Below are positions 21,318 through 23,903 of a stretch of DNA of 23,903 bases, piece after piece. Positions within the stretch are counted from its first letter, which is position 1, and every line of letters starts with the position of its first letter. Under the pieces are notes generated by a model. The model made no database searches, had not been told where the DNA came from, and saw nothing but the letters and a program-made list of their open reading frames with translations. The stretch is from Choristocarpus tenellus KU-1152 (Eukaryota > Phaeophyceae). A program made the position numbers and the translations under genes. The stretch is taken from the NCBI GenBank assembly GCA_964200185.2, contig CAXNAD020000232.1:1-23903 (forward strand). The letters are read 5' to 3'.

Positions 21318-22366
21318 ATCTCGGTGTTACGAATAGCAGTCTGGATATCCTCTTTCTGTAGAGTTCTTCGCTTGTTCTTCTCCGAGTAGCACCACGATCT
21401 GAGAATGTTAAGGGGAGTTTGTACAGGGGTGACCCGTGACAGTTGAGGGGTGCATTTCTCGGTTCTTTTCTGTAGGTGCGGGTATTGCAATACTTCCACA
21501 CCCCAACTCCTTACAATCTCAACAAGCACACCAAAGAGAGCCTCAGATATTTTGCTGAATCTAGGATGAGATCAATCTCTCCAAAACATAATCGTTACAC
21601 CAGTGCTATAGAATGATGCAAGACGACGCAGATAGCTTGGTACAAAGTACTGAAGGTCTACAAGAGCCTAAACGATACCTACAGCAGACATCAGCTACAC
21701 TGTCACCGCATAAATCAAAATAATTTTCTTCCAAAAAGCCCCCTTCTCCCAAATATACATCTACAAATGACAGCCTTAAGCTGGATAGATAACCCTATCG
21801 CCTCCGCTCCGTCCGAGCCCTCTCTGCTACTTGCACATATCCTCAATCCTGTTGCTTAGACTCCACAGGGAAAGGATGCCTTCTTCCTGTGGCACTAGCA
21901 ACTCCAGACAATTCCCCAAGTCAAGCGAACAAAAGCAGAAGAAACCTTGTCACCTCAATGTAAGTTCCAGGATGAACATTTCGCAAGCCTTTGCGAAGAG
22001 AACCGGGGCCTCGGCAGATATCATTCGCACGTCCTCGTCGGATTTCATTATGCGTTTGATGCGGGCCAGTGGCAGGTCATTGTGGTTCTTGAAATCCTGC
22101 TCTGTTCCAATCTCGAGCACGTCCATCTGTATACCCAGAAGCAACAGATACAGCAATAGATACAGCAGTGAGGACTGGTTGGAGGGTTTCCTACCACGAT
22201 CTAGCCTATGTGAAAAGTTCATTCACCCAATGCTGCTCACACATACCTTCACCCCTTTCTAAGTAGGTGTAAGGGGGAAGGATGCAGGGGAGCTCACCTC
22301 GTGCATTTGCTCTCCCCAGAACTTCCCCAGTAAATCTTGCATATGCTGCCAGATTAGGTGGTCCAT
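21287..22366 (-). CDS. NF-YC (HAP5) histone-fold subunit of the CCAAT-binding factor, three exons
   Basis: NF-YC dimerises with NF-YB through a histone fold and then recruits NF-YA to bind CCAAT boxes in promoters. Exons on the - strand: 22366-22298, 22126-21954 and 21398-21287 (354 nt, 117 residues), with phases 0 and 2 agreeing. Exon 1 encodes [12 protein letters not shown] then FWGEQMHE, the conserved helix before the fold. Exon 2 has [20 protein letters not shown], then [20 protein letters not shown] and ILELTLR. Exon 3 completes it with [20 protein letters not shown] and FDFLVDVIQ. The chosen ATG has an in-frame TGA just upstream with no acceptor between, so it is the likely start. Most NF-YC proteins carry Gln-rich tails; this one is almost only the fold and stops within the last helix. 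NF-YB and NF-YA are not in the window. Confidence 0.94.
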
Positions 22367-23419
22367 GAGCAGCGTAGAGGGTCAATAAACAAGGTGTCAG
22401 GAGATAATCCGCATCCCGTTGGTGGCGGTAAATGATCCTCACTTGAATGAGAAATACACTATAAAAGTAATCCAACCTGTATACCTTCAAGAAGGCTGCA
22501 TTATCGGCGTCGGAGGCCGTTCCACCGGTCGCCAACTCGGCATTCTGCATCCCCCTAAGGGAGGGCTCCTCTCTCGAGGAAAGCTGATGGTGGTTTGCTG
22601 ACTCGAACCTCGAGTTCAAGAGAGAGTTTGAAGTTTAGTGCTCCCTTTCTCTCAAACAAGTCAACCTTCACTTTGGTAACACACCGAGATTATGTGGGAT
22701 TTCCAACGCTCTTCGACCTATACTTCCAACCTGAATGATGAGAAATGCAGTAGGAACTATAGAATCAGCTGTATCGCCCCTCTTCGACGTCAAGGGCCAG
22801 ACAGTGAGGATATATTTGTTTTTGTATAAGTTGATGCTACAGAGCGATGATCTATACGACGCTATATATTGGGAAAATATATAATGCTACAGGGTCGCCA
22901 TTCTATGATTCCTAGCAAAACAGAATACCCCACACCTTGCGGTCCAACTCTATCGTCAATTTGACCCTCGATTATTCCGTTCGTTACCATTCTTTTCCTG
23001 GCGTTAGGGAATGTGGTTAACCTTTAACATTATGTTACCGATTTCGGAGATGATCTGTCTTCCTTCTTTATATATTACTAGTGGAATCATTTACATCACA
23101 TCAGGGTGAGGGATACCAGATGGTCGATAAAGTTGTTTAAAGAAGGTAACGGACACTCCTTAAGAAGCGCCACAATAGCAAAACAAAAACGAGTTGAAAA
23201 AAAAGGAGGGGAAGAAAAGAAATGAATAGGAACAAAGGGATTTGTACAAGAAAAACTCCTACCTCAAAAAATCTGATGAAGAAAGAAGAATCCAAGAGAA
23301 GTCTACAAAAAAACATTTAGGAGACAGTGAGTGAGGGGTGATGGTGGTGTTTCTGACTTGGGAGAAGTTAGTCCTGCTGTAGCGTGAAGTTCATCACCTA
23401 CCTACCACAGGTTCCTTGA
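22367..23419. promoter_or_regulatory. upstream region of NF-YC, no gene seen
   Basis: This should include the NF-YC 5' UTR and promoter. It holds an AT-rich, partly palindromic stretch at about 22862-22883 that contains a CCAAT sequence on the - strand (22866-22870), and a purine-rich tract at about 23195-23300. I see no reliable reading frame. A role of the CCAAT site in feedback control is speculation. Confidence 0.35.
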
Positions 23420-23446
23420 ATATCATCGACTCGTAGAATCTGTCAG

Positions 23447-23710
23447 ACCCCTCCTTGCCCACCTTCCCTGTGTCTCTACCTTGAAACGTATGACACATCT
23501 CGAGATAGCCACTTGTGGAGTAACGATTACTATCTGTTTCAAGCGGAACTCGACAGCCCCCTTCCTGGAATAACCCCCAGCCCCTCTCCCCCTACAGCAT
23601 GGGAGGCCAACTTAGCTAGGAAACTCTCTGCATGCTTACCAAGGCAACCAAAGCTTTCCAACGCGAAGGAGTTGAGATTAAAACTGCAAGCGTCAAAAGA
23701 TCCTTTGTAA
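23447..23710 (+). CDS. possible terminal exon of an unidentified + strand gene
   Basis: After a possible acceptor (TCTGTCAG ending at 23446) a + strand frame is open to TAA at 23708-23710. It gives about 87 residues including DSHLWSNDYYLFQAELDSPL and a basic end (KELRLKLQASKDPL). I do not recognise it. The opposite strand also has a 69-residue frame with an ATG (23748 down to 23539), and only one can be real. Confidence 0.22.
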   Translation, partial: TPPCPPSLCLYLETYDTSRDSHLWSNDYYLFQAELDSPLPGITPSPSPPTAWEANLARKLSACLPRQPKLSNAKELRLKLQASKDPL

Positions 23711-23776
23711 TGGAACATCATATCCATCCATGAGAAGTTCTGGTCCATTGTAGTAAGAAGGCTGCCATCCTCAAGG

Positions 23777-23903
23777 GGTGCCTATCCTACAGAGTTGGCC
23801 AAGACCTTTCACCAATAGGCGTGTGATGGTGTTCTTGTCTTCTCGACTTGGGGGGGGTACAGGCATGCCGACAGTGTACCTCCTGCACACTGGCACCTGG
23901 CAC
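23777..23903 (-). CDS. possible partial exon at the right edge
   Basis: On the - strand a frame is open from the window edge for about 41 codons (for example SREDKNTITRLLVKGLGQLC) before TGA near 23777. GTAGGA just before the stop could be a splice donor. It may belong to a gene starting beyond the window. No family is recognised. Confidence 0.18.

Noticed and set aside
1-23903. tRNA, rRNA or CRISPR array
   Set aside because: No tRNA-like T-loop with flanking stems and no regularly spaced direct repeats were found on reading both strands.

Overview
The window is nuclear DNA from an intron-rich, probably flagellated, single-celled eukaryote. Coding sequence is split by 0.13-0.77 kb GT-AG introns, there are no operons or Shine-Dalgarno sites, and the longest gene encodes the axonemal ruler protein CCDC40. 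An actin-depolymerising factor with an intron directly after its ATG and a very short NF-YC would fit a protist or alga, perhaps a stramenopile, but the lineage is a guess.

Layout. (1) 3-167, + strand: possible 3' end of a convergent gene entering from the left. (2) 466-12135, - strand: CCDC40 (FAP172-type), rebuilt here as 17 coding exons and about 1010 residues, with junction phases that all agree. Two of its 16 introns appear to use GC-AG splice sites. Three of them carry copies of one 258-bp MITE-like element with 23-bp terminal inverted repeats. (3) 12136-12811: spacer. (4) 12812-15366, - strand: a divergent cyclin-box protein, modelled as three exons with a long basic C-terminal tail. 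(5) 15367-15844: likely shared divergent promoter. (6) 15845-16985, + strand: ADF/cofilin, with a first coding exon that is only the ATG. (7) 16986-21286: 4.3 kb without a convincing gene, AT-rich, holding a fragment of the same MITE and decayed coding-like stretches. (8) 21287-22366, - strand: NF-YC histone-fold subunit, three exons and 117 residues. Part of its last exon has been duplicated just downstream. (9) 22367-23903: spacer, then weak open frames on both strands at the right edge.

The genes do not form one pathway. CCDC40 builds flagella, ADF/cofilin turns over actin, the cyclin-like protein would regulate a kinase or transcription, and NF-YC is a CCAAT-binding transcription subunit. 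I found no convincing new multi-gene system. The most distinctive points are the MITE family inside CCDC40 introns, the paired GC-AG introns, the divergent cyclin-like protein, a candidate microexon, and the tail duplication at NF-YC. Exon boundaries were placed by hand from splice consensus, reading-frame phase and family alignment recalled from memory; none was checked by RNA or search.
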